Positions 1 through 6,619 of a stretch of 13,305 nt of DNA are shown in pieces. The stretch lies in contig DAOTUB010000009.1 in NCBI GenBank assembly GCA_034437455.1, positions 1-13,305 on the forward strand. Reading direction: 5' to 3'. The stretch is from DAOTUB01 sp034437455 (GTDB lineage: Bacteria > Chloroflexota > Anaerolineae > B4-G1). A program made the translations under genes and the position numbers. Numbering within the stretch: position 1 is the first letter of the stretch; each line of letters opens with the position of its first letter. Below the pieces are notes generated by a model. The model was not told the origin of the DNA. It made no database searches and saw only the letters and a program-made list of their open reading frames with translations.

Positions 1-147
1 CTGGAGCAGATAGCCCCGGTGGAGGGTTTCACCGGCAATATCACCATCGATCCGGAGACCCACAATCCGGTTGGCAAATCGGCCGTCATTATGACGATCA
101 AGGATGGCCAGTTTGAGTACTTTACAGTAGTCGAACCTATGGAGTAG
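1..147 (+). CDS. ABC transporter substrate-binding protein, C-terminal fragment (LivK type)
   Basis: An open frame enters from the left edge and ends at TAG 145-147, leaving 48 residues. The tail shows a GFTGNITID segment, then PVGKSAVIMTIKDGQFEYFTVVEP. This matches the usual ending of type I periplasmic binding proteins of the LivK/HAAT family, where a G-x-TGxIxFD strand is followed by a KxAxIxxIKDGKF strand. The protein should capture an amino acid outside the membrane and deliver it to the LivHM permease encoded immediately downstream. The start, signal peptide and ligand pocket lie outside the window, so the ligand cannot be judged. The family call rests on a short tail plus the adjacent livHMGF genes, which is strong context. 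Confidence 0.85.
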   Translation: MEQIAPVEGFTGNITIDPETHNPVGKSAVIMTIKDGQFEYFTVVEPME

Positions 148-159
148 CAAGGCTTATTG

Positions 160-191
160 ATCTGGGAGGAGATTTTCATCTCCTCCCAGAT
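160..191 (+). promoter_or_regulatory. Perfect 14-bp stem-loop between binding-protein gene and livH
   Basis: ATCTGGGAGGAGAT (160-173) and ATCTCCTCCCAGAT (178-191) are exact reverse complements around a TTTC loop. No run of T follows the right arm, so it does not look like a full Rho-independent terminator. By analogy with other transporter operons (inference), it probably protects the 3' end of the binding-protein mRNA, or partly attenuates read-through, so that the binding protein is made in excess of the membrane subunits. The right arm also contains CCTCC (182-186), complementary to the livH Shine-Dalgarno GGAGG at 201-205, so an alternative weak pairing is possible. Confidence 0.75.
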
Positions 192-210
192 ACCTCAACA
201 GGAGGTTTAG

Positions 211-1089
211 ATGAGCACGATATTGCAACAAGTGATCAATGGCGTCTCCATCGGCAGTGTGTACGCGCTGATCGCCGTGGGCTATTCGTTGGTCTATAGC
301 ATTTTAAAGTTCTCCAACTTTGCTCACGGCGGTGTGCTGATGGTGGGGTCCTACTTTGGCTTTTTCGCATTGACTTTGTTAAACGTGCCATTTTGGGCGG
401 CTCTACCCTTGGCGATCGTCGGGGCCGGGTTACTGGGTGTCATCAACGAACGCCTCGCCTACCGGCCCATCCGGATCCGCAACTCTCCATTGTTGTACCT
501 GATGATCTCGTCGCTAGGGGCCTCTATTTTCTTGGAAAACTTTACCATCGTGACTATCGGCCCTACCTTTCGCACTTACCCGGATGTGTTTCCTATCGCG
601 CCCTTTAGGTTTGGGGAATTGAGCATTGGGCGCTTGGACATTATCATTTTCGTGATCGCCGCCATATCGATGGCATTATTGACCTGGATTATCTACGGCA
701 CGCGGATGGGCACTGCCATTCGGGCGACGTCGTACAATATGCGGGTCGCCAGCCTGATGGGCATTAACCCGGATCTGGTTGTGGCGTTTGTTTTCTTTCT
801 GGCCGGCGCGTCGGGTGGACTGGGAGGGGTGTTGTTTGGCATCAAATACACCGTTTGGCCTGGTATGGGCATCTTGACGCTCAAAGCCTTTGTCGCCGCC
901 GTGGTGGGAGGACTGGGGAGTTTACCCGGCGCTGTGTTGGGGGCCATGGTGCTCGGGGTGACAGAGACCTTTGCGGCGGCTTTTGTGTCCTCTGCGTTCC
1001 GCGATCTGTTTTCGTACGCATTGATGATTATCATCATCCTTGTCAGGCCTGGTGGGCTGATGGGCACCGTCACCGGAGAAAAGGCATAG
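211..1089 (+). CDS. livH: Branched-chain amino acid ABC transporter permease LivH
   Basis: 292 residues, normal LivH length, very hydrophobic with about eight likely membrane segments. Family hallmarks are visible: the N-terminal GVSIGSVYALIAVGYSLVYS, the FAHGGVLMVGSYFG stretch near residue 37, a cytoplasmic EAA-like coupling loop around residues 167-186 (GTAIRATSYNMRVASLMGIN), the GGLGSLPGAVLGA motif, and the C-terminal LVRPGGLMG. It forms one half of the inner-membrane channel, pairing with LivM. The ATG at 211 is preceded by a strong Shine-Dalgarno, AGGAGGT at 200-206. It is the first gene after the binding-protein stem-loop and is followed 12 bp later by livM. The imported amino acid cannot be read from the permease; HAAT systems carry branched-chain, aromatic, proline-like or amide substrates. 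Confidence 0.95.
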   Translation: MSTILQQVINGVSIGSVYALIAVGYSLVYSILKFSNFAHGGVLMVGSYFGFFALTLLNVPFWAALPLAIVGAGLLGVINERLAYRPIRIRNSPLLYLMISSLGASIFLENFTIVTIGPTFRTYPDVFPIAPFRFGELSIGRLDIIIFVIAAISMALLTWIIYGTRMGTAIRATSYNMRVASLMGINPDLVVAFVFFLAGASGGLGGVLFGIKYTVWPGMGILTLKAFVAAVVGGLGSLPGAVLGAMVLGVTETFAAAFVSSAFRDLFSYALMIIIILVRPGGLMGTVTGEKA

Positions 1090-1101
1090 GGAGGTGTAAA
1101 T

Positions 1102-1959
1102 ATGTCGCAATATTACGTTGGTATTGCCATACTGATTTGTATCAATCTCCTGGCCGTGCTGGGATTATCGTTGATGACGGGATTTACCGGGCTCTTTAAC
1201 TTTGGACAGGCCGGATTCTTGGCCGTCGGCGCTTACACGGCGACGATCCTAACCACGCAATACAAGGCGCCCTTTGTGCTCGCCTTGCTCGCTGCGATGA
1301 TCGTCTCTGGTTTTTTCAGTTCTTTCATCGGCTACCCAACCTTGCGACTCAAGGGGGACTATTTCGCGATTGCCACCCTTGGGTTTTCAGAAGTCGTGCG
1401 GCTGTTGGTAGAGAATCTGGAAAAGCTCACCGGCGGCGCCCGTGGCATCCCGCGCATCCCCACCTACACCTCGCTTCCTTTTTCCATCGGCGCGAGCGTC
1501 ATTGCCCTGTGGCTTGTGGCGAACTATGTGCGTTCGCGCCACGGGCGCAACTGCGTGGCTATCCGCGAGGACGAGTTGGCCGCTGAATCTATCGGCATCG
1601 ACTCTTTTCGCTACAAACAGATCGTCTTTGCCATCAATGCGGCGTTGGCCGGGTTATCTGGCGGGTTGCTGGCTCACTATGTGGGTTTTATTCAGCCATC
1701 CATGTTCAGCATTGTCAAGTCCACCGAATTGATCGTGATGGTCATCTTTGGCGGGATGCACAGCCTGACGGGGGCGGTTTTTTCGGCTATCGTGCTCACC
1801 TCGTTGCCGGAATTGCTCCGGACCGCTCAGGCCTGGCGCTTGGTCGCTTATGGCGTCTTGGTAGTATTGATCATGGTCGCTCGTCCTGAGGGCTTGATGG
1901 GATCGTGGGAACTGACGCCGGCTAATATCAAGGCCTTGTTCAGTAAAAAGGGAGAATAG
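1102..1959 (+). CDS. livM: Branched-chain amino acid ABC transporter permease LivM
   Basis: 285 residues. Typical LivM signatures appear in order: LSLMTGFTGLFNFGQAGFLAVGAYTAT (around residues 22-48, quoted as two joined motifs MTGFTGLFNFGQ and AGFLAVGAYTAT), RLKGDYFAIATLGFSEVVR, the extracellular LTGGARGI motif, the coupling loop NCVAIREDELAAESIGID at about 150-167, the GLSGGLLAHY helix, and the C-terminal VARPEGLMG. It is the second half of the inner-membrane pore, heterodimerising with LivH. In the TGG-x-GI motif the variable position is Ala, where I would more often expect Pro or Asn; this is probably neutral. GGGAGGTG at 1089-1096 provides the ribosome-binding site just after the livH stop. 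livG follows after 5 bp, so these genes are clearly co-transcribed. Confidence 0.95.
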   Translation: MSQYYVGIAILICINLLAVLGLSLMTGFTGLFNFGQAGFLAVGAYTATILTTQYKAPFVLALLAAMIVSGFFSSFIGYPTLRLKGDYFAIATLGFSEVVRLLVENLEKLTGGARGIPRIPTYTSLPFSIGASVIALWLVANYVRSRHGRNCVAIREDELAAESIGIDSFRYKQIVFAINAALAGLSGGLLAHYVGFIQPSMFSIVKSTELIVMVIFGGMHSLTGAVFSAIVLTSLPELLRTAQAWRLVAYGVLVVLIMVARPEGLMGSWELTPANIKALFSKKGE

Positions 1960-1964
1960 ACGTC

Positions 1965-2732
1965 ATGCCTTTGCTAGAAATTGAAAATCTCACTAAAAAT
2001 TTTGGCGGCGTGCAGGCAGTGAACGATTTTTCCCACCAGTTGGAAAAGGGAGGCCTGTACGCTATCATCGGGCCAAACGGCGCCGGAAAGACCACGATCT
2101 TTAATCTGATCACCGGTATCTACAAGCCTACGATGGGGCGCATCTTTTTCGACGGCGACGAGATCACCGGTCGTATCACGCATCAAATCGCCCAAAGGGG
2201 CATCGCCCGCACGTTCCAAAACATTCGCCTTTTTTCTGATTTTAGCGTGCGGGACAATGTGCGCACGGCTTGCCACCGGTACGCCAGTTATTCCATCTGG
2301 GAAGGGCTGTTTCCCACGCCGCGCCGTGGGCGCGAGGAAAAGGATTTAGCCGAGCGCACCGCACGCCTGCTGGAATTGGTCAATCTCAGCGATCGCGCCG
2401 ACGAACTAGCCAAGAACTTGCCCTATGGGCACCAACGGCGCTTAGAGATCGCGCGCGCGCTGGCCCAAGAGCCCAAGCTCTTGTTGCTAGACGAGCCGGC
2501 GGCCGGTATGAACCCGGACGAGACGGTGGACTTGATGGCCTTTATCAAGCAAATACACAAGACCTTTGACTTGACGATCCTGCTCATCGAGCATCATATG
2601 GAGGTCGTCATGGGTTTGGCCGATAACATCGTGGTCATCGACTTTGGCCGCACCATCGCCCAGGGCACGCCGGATGAAGTTCAGTCCAACCCCACGGTGA
2701 TCGAGGCATACTTGGGAACGGAGGAGGTTTAA
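1965..2732 (+). CDS. livG: Branched-chain amino acid ABC transporter ATPase LivG
   Basis: 255 residues, the usual LivG length. The Walker A motif GPNGAGKT lies at residues 36-43. The signature region is PYGHQRRLEIARAL starting at P153, the LivG-specific variant in which LSGGQ is replaced by PYGxQ. The Walker B motif LLLLDEP carries D176 and catalytic E177, followed by AAGMNPDET. The H-loop histidine is H210 in LIEHHMEVV. It hydrolyses ATP in the cytoplasm to drive transport through LivHM, pairing with LivF. The start ATG at 1965 lies 5 bp after the livM stop, with GGGAGAA (around 1949-1955) inside the livM end as ribosome-binding site. The long insertion between Walker A and signature, around residues 85-125, is normal for LivG. 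Confidence 0.96.
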   Translation: MPLLEIENLTKNFGGVQAVNDFSHQLEKGGLYAIIGPNGAGKTTIFNLITGIYKPTMGRIFFDGDEITGRITHQIAQRGIARTFQNIRLFSDFSVRDNVRTACHRYASYSIWEGLFPTPRRGREEKDLAERTARLLELVNLSDRADELAKNLPYGHQRRLEIARALAQEPKLLLLDEPAAGMNPDETVDLMAFIKQIHKTFDLTILLIEHHMEVVMGLADNIVVIDFGRTIAQGTPDEVQSNPTVIEAYLGTEEV

Positions 2733-2733
2733 C

Positions 2734-3453
2734 ATGGCGTTGCTAGAGGTCAATGACGTCTCTGTCGCTTACGGCGGCATTCAAGCGTTGCAGGGCGTCT
2801 CGATTTACGTGGACAAGGGAGAGGTTGTCACGATCATCGGCGCCAATGGGGCCGGCAAGTCATCTTTGTTGAACGCCATTTCGTCGATGGTCCCTTACCA
2901 CAAGGGCGAAATCACCTATCAGGGGCAACAGCTGTCCGATAAACCGTACAAGGTTGTCGCGCAGGGCATTGTTCAAGTGCCCGAGGGCCGGCAAGTTTTC
3001 GCCAACCTCAACGTGGAGGAAAATTTGCGCATCGGCGCATATCTGCGCAAGGACAAAGTGGCCATTGAGCAAGATTTAGAAGGCGTCTATACACGATTCC
3101 CGCGTCTCAAGGAACGCCGGCAGCAATTCGCCGGCAGCCTGAGCGGCGGCGAGCAGCAGATGTTGGTCATCGGTCGAGGCCTGATGGCGCGACCGGGGGT
3201 GCTATTGCTGGACGAGCCGGCGTTGGGGTTGGCCCCTCTCTTGGTGGCAGAGATTTTCAGCATCGTTCACGACATCAACCAGGAAGGAACCACCCTGCTT
3301 CTGGTCGAGCAGAACGCCAAGAAAGCGCTGGCCGTGGCCGACCGGGCCTACGTCCTGGAGACGGGCAAGATCATCCGCGAGGGCAGTGGCATAGATTTGC
3401 TGGCTGACCCTTCCGTCCAAGAGGCCTACCTGGGAACCAAGCGGGGCGAATAG
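2734..3453 (+). CDS. livF: Branched-chain amino acid ABC transporter ATPase LivF
   Basis: 239 residues. Walker A GANGAGKSS begins at G36. The signature LSGGEQQML starts at L136. Walker B is LLLDEPALGLAP with D160 and E161. The position of the H-loop is LLVEQNAKKAL, where LivF proteins characteristically have Gln rather than His, so this is not a defect. It is the second ATPase of the importer. Only one base separates it from the livG stop, and its ribosome-binding site GAGGAGGTT (2721-2729) is also the last codons of livG, implying translational coupling. The C-terminal EAYLGT motif is shared with LivG and typical of the pair. This gene closes the transport block; the racemase family gene follows after 9 bp in the same direction. 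Confidence 0.96.
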   Translation: MALLEVNDVSVAYGGIQALQGVSIYVDKGEVVTIIGANGAGKSSLLNAISSMVPYHKGEITYQGQQLSDKPYKVVAQGIVQVPEGRQVFANLNVEENLRIGAYLRKDKVAIEQDLEGVYTRFPRLKERRQQFAGSLSGGEQQMLVIGRGLMARPGVLLLDEPALGLAPLLVAEIFSIVHDINQEGTTLLLVEQNAKKALAVADRAYVLETGKIIREGSGIDLLADPSVQEAYLGTKRGE

Positions 3454-3462
3454 CGAGAACGA

Positions 3463-4506
3463 ATGATTATGGAATCACGCATCCAGCGTCTTTTACAGCA
3501 ATACCCCGATCGATTGTTGACCATCGACTCCCACACCGCCGGCGAACCGACACGCTTGATCGTCGGCGGCCTCCCGCCCATCCCCGGCGAGACGGTCGCC
3601 GAAAAGCGGCAGCGCTTTATGCGCGATTGGGATCACGTGCGGCTACAACTGACCTGTGAGCCGCGCGGTCATCGGGATATGCTGGTGGCCCTGGTCACCG
3701 AGGCGACGAGCGAGGGGGCTGATTTCGGGCTGATCTACATGGATGCCCGGCGTTACCCCTATCTGTGCGGCCACGCCACCATCGGCGCAGTGACCACGCT
3801 CATTGAAATCGGGGCCGGCGTCGTGGAAGTGACTGAACCGGAGACGACGGTGGTCGTTGATACGCCCTCTGGCCCGATGGAGACCAAGGCGCGGGTCCAG
3901 GGCGGCAAGGTCGAGTCGGTCGTGATGCAGGCTGTGCCCTCGTTCGTCTATGGCGAAAATCAGCCCCTGGACGTGCCGCGGCTGGGGCGCATCCTGGTGG
4001 ATACTGTTTGCGTGGGTGGATTTTTTGCTATGGTCTCGAATGAACAAATCGGCCTGGCGCTGACCCTGGATAACGTCGACCGCTTGATCGAGCTGGGGAT
4101 GAGCATCATCGAGGCGGCCAACGCGCAATTGACGGTGCGCCACCCCACCCGCCCCGAGGTGAACACGGTAGATGTGACCGAGTTCTATGATCTCTCCGAG
4201 CACAAATTGGGGCGTGGGGTGAGCGCCGTGGTCTATGGCGAATCCCACATCGACCGCTCTCCCTGTGGCACTGGCACGTCGGCCAAGATGGCGCTGCTCC
4301 ATCACCGGGGACAATTGGCGCTCAATCAGCCTTTCGTCAACGCCGGCATTCTGGGCACGACGTTCGAGGGACGGCTGGTGGCCGAGACCCAAGTTGGGGA
4401 ATTGCCGGCCGTGGTGCCAGAGGTTCGGGGCAGTGCGCAGATCACCGGCGTACATCGATTTGTTCTCGATCCCCGCGATCCGTTCCCGCAAGGCTTTCTT
4501 CTCTAA
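3463..4506 (+). CDS. Proline racemase / hydroxyproline epimerase family protein
   Basis: 347 residues, near the family norm of 310-350. The N-terminal TIDSHTAGEPTRLIVGG is diagnostic of the proline racemase fold. Both catalytic cysteines are present: C102 in YLCGHATIG and C268 in DRSPCGTGTSAK. The Cys/Cys pair is known for proline racemases and 4-hydroxyproline 2-epimerases, whereas trans-3-hydroxy-L-proline dehydratases carry Thr at the second position, so a cofactor-free alpha-carbon racemase or epimerase is favoured. Acting in the cytoplasm, it would interconvert L- and D-proline or invert 4-hydroxyproline. The first motif reads LCGHAT instead of the commoner MCGHGT, so substrate identity is open. 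ATG 3463 was chosen; ATG 3469 is also possible, and neither has a strong Shine-Dalgarno. Nine bp from livF, it is probably part of the same operon, suggesting the importer carries its substrate. Confidence 0.88.
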   Translation: MIMESRIQRLLQQYPDRLLTIDSHTAGEPTRLIVGGLPPIPGETVAEKRQRFMRDWDHVRLQLTCEPRGHRDMLVALVTEATSEGADFGLIYMDARRYPYLCGHATIGAVTTLIEIGAGVVEVTEPETTVVVDTPSGPMETKARVQGGKVESVVMQAVPSFVYGENQPLDVPRLGRILVDTVCVGGFFAMVSNEQIGLALTLDNVDRLIELGMSIIEAANAQLTVRHPTRPEVNTVDVTEFYDLSEHKLGRGVSAVVYGESHIDRSPCGTGTSAKMALLHHRGQLALNQPFVNAGILGTTFEGRLVAETQVGELPAVVPEVRGSAQITGVHRFVLDPRDPFPQGFLL

Positions 4507-4523
4507 ACGCTAAAACGAGGGAT

Positions 4524-6287
4524 ATGACAATGACTGAGCTATTTCTTATCAACGGCAGGCTGCACACCCAGGACGCGCGCTATCCCGATGCGACGGCCGT
4601 GGCGATTCGTGACGGCCGCGTGCAAGCTGTGGGCGACGACGACGAGATCCTTGCCCTTCGACAGGCTCCCCTGGCACTTGCGCCCAGGGCAAGTGAGGAC
4701 TTTGCCCTGGCCGGTCCCAACGCGCGGGTGATTGACCTGGAAGGGCGCTTGCTTTTGCCCGCTATGACCGATTCACACTTTCACTATTACGACTGGTCCC
4801 TGGGCTTGCGGCGCTTGCCCCTGTCCGAGACCCGCTCGCTGGATGACTTGAAGCAGCGCTTGGCTCGGTGGGCGCGCAAGACCCCGTCCGGCCAGGTTCC
4901 TTCGACAGGCCATCGTGGTGAGCTTGCCGAACCATCAGGACAGGTTCCTTCGACAGGCTCAGGACCCTGGATCATGGGGCAGGGGTGGAACGAGTCCCGC
5001 TGGCCCGAACCCCGCATGCCCACCCGCGCTGACCTGGATGACGCAGTGCCCGATCAACCCGTCATTATATGGCGCAATGACCTGCATCTGGCCGTCGTCA
5101 ACTCACGCGCGCTACAAGAGACAGGCATCACGGCCGACACCCCCAACCCGCCAGAGGGGGTCATCGATCGGGACAGTGCCGGAGAGCCGACTGGCATCCT
5201 GCGCGAATTGGCCATTAACCTGGTTACTGACCTCATCCCGACGCCGACCGAGGAGGAGACGGTCGACGCGATGCGCGAGGGATTTGGCATCCTCCACCAG
5301 TTGGGCGTGACCGGCGTCCACGATTACCGCATCATGGGGGGCGCCGATGGGCCGCCCGCCTTTCGCGCTTACCAACGCCTGCAAGCGGCAGGGGAGCTGG
5401 CCCTGCGGATGTGGATGCACATCCCCGGCGAGCGCTTGGACGAGGCCATCGCGCTGGGGCTGCGCACCGGTATGGGAGATGATTATCTGCGGGTGGGGCA
5501 CGTCAAGCTCTTTTCGGATGGCGGTCAGGGCGCCCGCACCGCCTGGATGCTGGAACCTTATGAGGATACGGGCGATTGCGGCATGCCCCTGACGCCGATG
5601 GACGAGATCGCCCGCGCTGTCGAGCGGGCCGACCGGGCCGGTTTAGCCGTGGCGATTCACGCCATCGGCGACCGGGCCAACCGGGCGTTGATCGGCGTCT
5701 TTGAGCGGGTATTGGGCGCAGAGAGAACGTCCAGGGCCTGGGCCACGACTGCGCCACCAGCCGCGCTGCACCGTATCGAGCACGTGCAGATGATCCAGCC
5801 TGAGGATGTGGCCCGCTTGGCGCAGTTGAACGTGGCAGCCTCGGTGCAGCCCATCCATTGCCCCGACGACATTCCGATGATCGAAACATCGGTGGGGCCG
5901 CGCGGACGTTTGGCCTATCCCTTCCGCGACATGCAGGACGCCGGGGTGATGATGGCCTTTGGTTCCGACTGCCCCGTGGCGAATCCCAACCCGCTCTTTG
6001 GCATTCATGCCGCCGTCACCCGGCAGACGAGGGACGGCGCGCCATCGGGTGGTTGGTATCCGGAGCAGCGGCTGACCGTGGCCGAGGCCATATGGGGCTT
6101 TACGATGGGCGCGGCGCTGGTCAGCGGCCGGGAGGCGCATCTGGGCAGCATCTCGCCGGGCAAGCTGGCCGATCTGATCGTTCTCGACCGGGACATCCTG
6201 GCCCTCGCAAAGGTCGCGCCGATAGAGATCGCTCAGGCGCAGGTGGTGATGACCATCTTTGACGGGCGCGTCGTGTACGAGGCGTGA
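4524..6287 (+). CDS. YtcJ-type metal-dependent amidohydrolase (Amidohydro_3)
   Basis: 587 residues, slightly longer than the usual 520-560. The metal site is complete: H85 and H87 in DSHFH, probable carboxylated K328 in VKLFSDGG, H379 in AIHAIGDRAN, H420 in HRIEHVQ and D482 in FGSDCPV. The C-terminal GSISPGKLADLIVLDRD strand is typical of the superfamily. Members hydrolyse C-N bonds in amides, cyclic amides or N-acyl compounds; the substrate here is unknown. Two in-frame insertions account for the extra length. Residues 46-62 interrupt what would otherwise read DDEILAL-AGPNARVIDL, and about residues 121-146 interrupt KTP-GPWIMGQGW; both consist of REP-like repeat sequence (see 4649-4708 and 4884-4963). 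No catalytic residue is hit and the frame is intact, so it is probably functional. GAGGGAT near 4517-4523 precedes ATG 4524; ATG 4530 is an alternative with better spacing. It follows the racemase gene by 17 bp. Confidence 0.88.
   Translation: MTMTELFLINGRLHTQDARYPDATAVAIRDGRVQAVGDDDEILALRQAPLALAPRASEDFALAGPNARVIDLEGRLLLPAMTDSHFHYYDWSLGLRRLPLSETRSLDDLKQRLARWARKTPSGQVPSTGHRGELAEPSGQVPSTGSGPWIMGQGWNESRWPEPRMPTRADLDDAVPDQPVIIWRNDLHLAVVNSRALQETGITADTPNPPEGVIDRDSAGEPTGILRELAINLVTDLIPTPTEEETVDAMREGFGILHQLGVTGVHDYRIMGGADGPPAFRAYQRLQAAGELALRMWMHIPGERLDEAIALGLRTGMGDDYLRVGHVKLFSDGGQGARTAWMLEPYEDTGDCGMPLTPMDEIARAVERADRAGLAVAIHAIGDRANRALIGVFERVLGAERTSRAWATTAPPAALHRIEHVQMIQPEDVARLAQLNVAASVQPIHCPDDIPMIETSVGPRGRLAYPFRDMQDAGVMMAFGSDCPVANPNPLFGIHAAVTRQTRDGAPSGGWYPEQRLTVAEAIWGFTMGAALVSGREAHLGSISPGKLADLIVLDRDILALAKVAPIEIAQAQVVMTIFDGRVVYEA
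4649..4708 (+). repeat. In-frame REP-like element, copy A (inside amidohydrolase)
   Basis: 60 bp that align with 8663-8713 in the M20 gene: the first 29 bp differ by one base (A for G at 4661), then copy A has 9 extra bases, then the end GAAG-free segment AAGTGAGGACTTTGCCCT is identical. It contains the core CCTTCGACAGGCTC (4655-4668) and a 7-bp hairpin, CACTTGC (4675-4681) with GCAAGTG (4689-4695); the 9-base difference removes half of this hairpin from the other copy. TTGCCCT stands at both ends (4651-4657 and 4702-4708), 51 bp apart, giving exactly 17 added codons. The translated addition is RQAPLALAPRASEDFAL. Confidence 0.8.
4884..4963 (+). repeat. In-frame composite REP-like element C (inside amidohydrolase)
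   Basis: Two 27-bp units, 4884-4910 and 4932-4958, both encode PSGQVPSTG and differ at only three bases; within them the 18-bp CAGGTTCCTTCGACAGGC is identical (4893-4910 and 4941-4958), with a 48-bp period. Between them TGAGCTTGCCGAA (4919-4931) is a near reverse complement (11 of 13) of TTCGACAGGCTCA (4949-4961), so the block is direct repeat, inverted unit, direct repeat. The second unit shares CCTTCGACAGGCTC exactly with copy A at 4655-4668. It adds roughly 22-24 residues before the conserved GPWIMGQGW. Confidence 0.8.
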
Positions 6288-6317
6288 GGTGCGGCGTGCG
6301 GCGCAGCGTGATGTGAA

Positions 6318-6569
6318 TTGACGACTGTGCGTGTAACCCTCAAGCTCTTTGCTACTTATCGCCGCTACCTTCCGCCGGGGAACGTAGGAAATGCCTGCGA
6401 CGTGGACGTTCCAACCGGGATGCCGGTGATTGATCTGCTGACCCGATTGGGTGTCCCCCACGAACCTGGGGCCAGCGTCATCCTGGTGAATGGCCGAGGT
6501 GTCCCTCCGGAACAGGCCCTGGAAGCGGGTGACGTTGTGGCCGCCTTTCCGGCCCTGGCCGGCGGCTGA
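6318..6569 (+). CDS. MoaD/ThiS-like small sulfur-carrier protein
   Basis: 83 residues with a beta-grasp ubiquitin-like pattern: VRVTLKLFATYRRYLP at the N-terminus, a VIDLLTRLGVP helix, VILVNGRGVP, and a C-terminal AGDVVAAFPALAGG. The terminal Gly-Gly is the residue pair that is adenylated and thiocarboxylated in MoaD and ThiS. It ends 50 bp before the aldehyde ferredoxin oxidoreductase gene; such pairs are common for tungsten/molybdenum-pterin enzymes, so the likely role is sulfur delivery for the dithiolene of pyranopterin (small subunit of molybdopterin synthase). The start is uncertain: TTG 6318 gives MTTVRVTL; GTG 6327 would trim three residues. Neither has a good Shine-Dalgarno, so coupling to the upstream gene (stop at 6287) is plausible. 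Confidence 0.8.
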   Translation: MTTVRVTLKLFATYRRYLPPGNVGNACDVDVPTGMPVIDLLTRLGVPHEPGASVILVNGRGVPPEQALEAGDVVAAFPALAGG

Positions 6570-6619
6570 AATACGTAAAACGTAATCACGTCTCAGTTCA
6601 GTTCAAAAAGGAGACAAAA

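Noticed and set aside
160..191. Hairpin as a Rho-independent terminator
   Set aside because: The stem is excellent but is followed by ACCTCAACAG without a T-run, and livH begins only 19 bp later with a strong ribosome-binding site.
2734..3453. Missing H-loop histidine in LivF suggesting an inactive ATPase
   Set aside because: Gln at this position (VEQNA) is normal in the LivF family; Walker A, signature and Walker B are intact.
3643..4491. Minus-strand open frame of 282 codons opposite the racemase gene
   Set aside because: The plus strand has both catalytic cysteine motifs of the proline racemase family; the reverse frame is a by-product.
4884..4958. PSGQVPSTG duplication as a minimal CRISPR-like or tandem domain repeat
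   Set aside because: Only two units, within a coding frame, with an inverted relative between them; REP-like material explains it better.
5643..6461. Minus-strand open frame of 272 codons across the amidohydrolase end and MoaD-like gene
   Set aside because: Covers two supported plus-strand genes and shows no domain pattern or ribosome-binding site that stands out.
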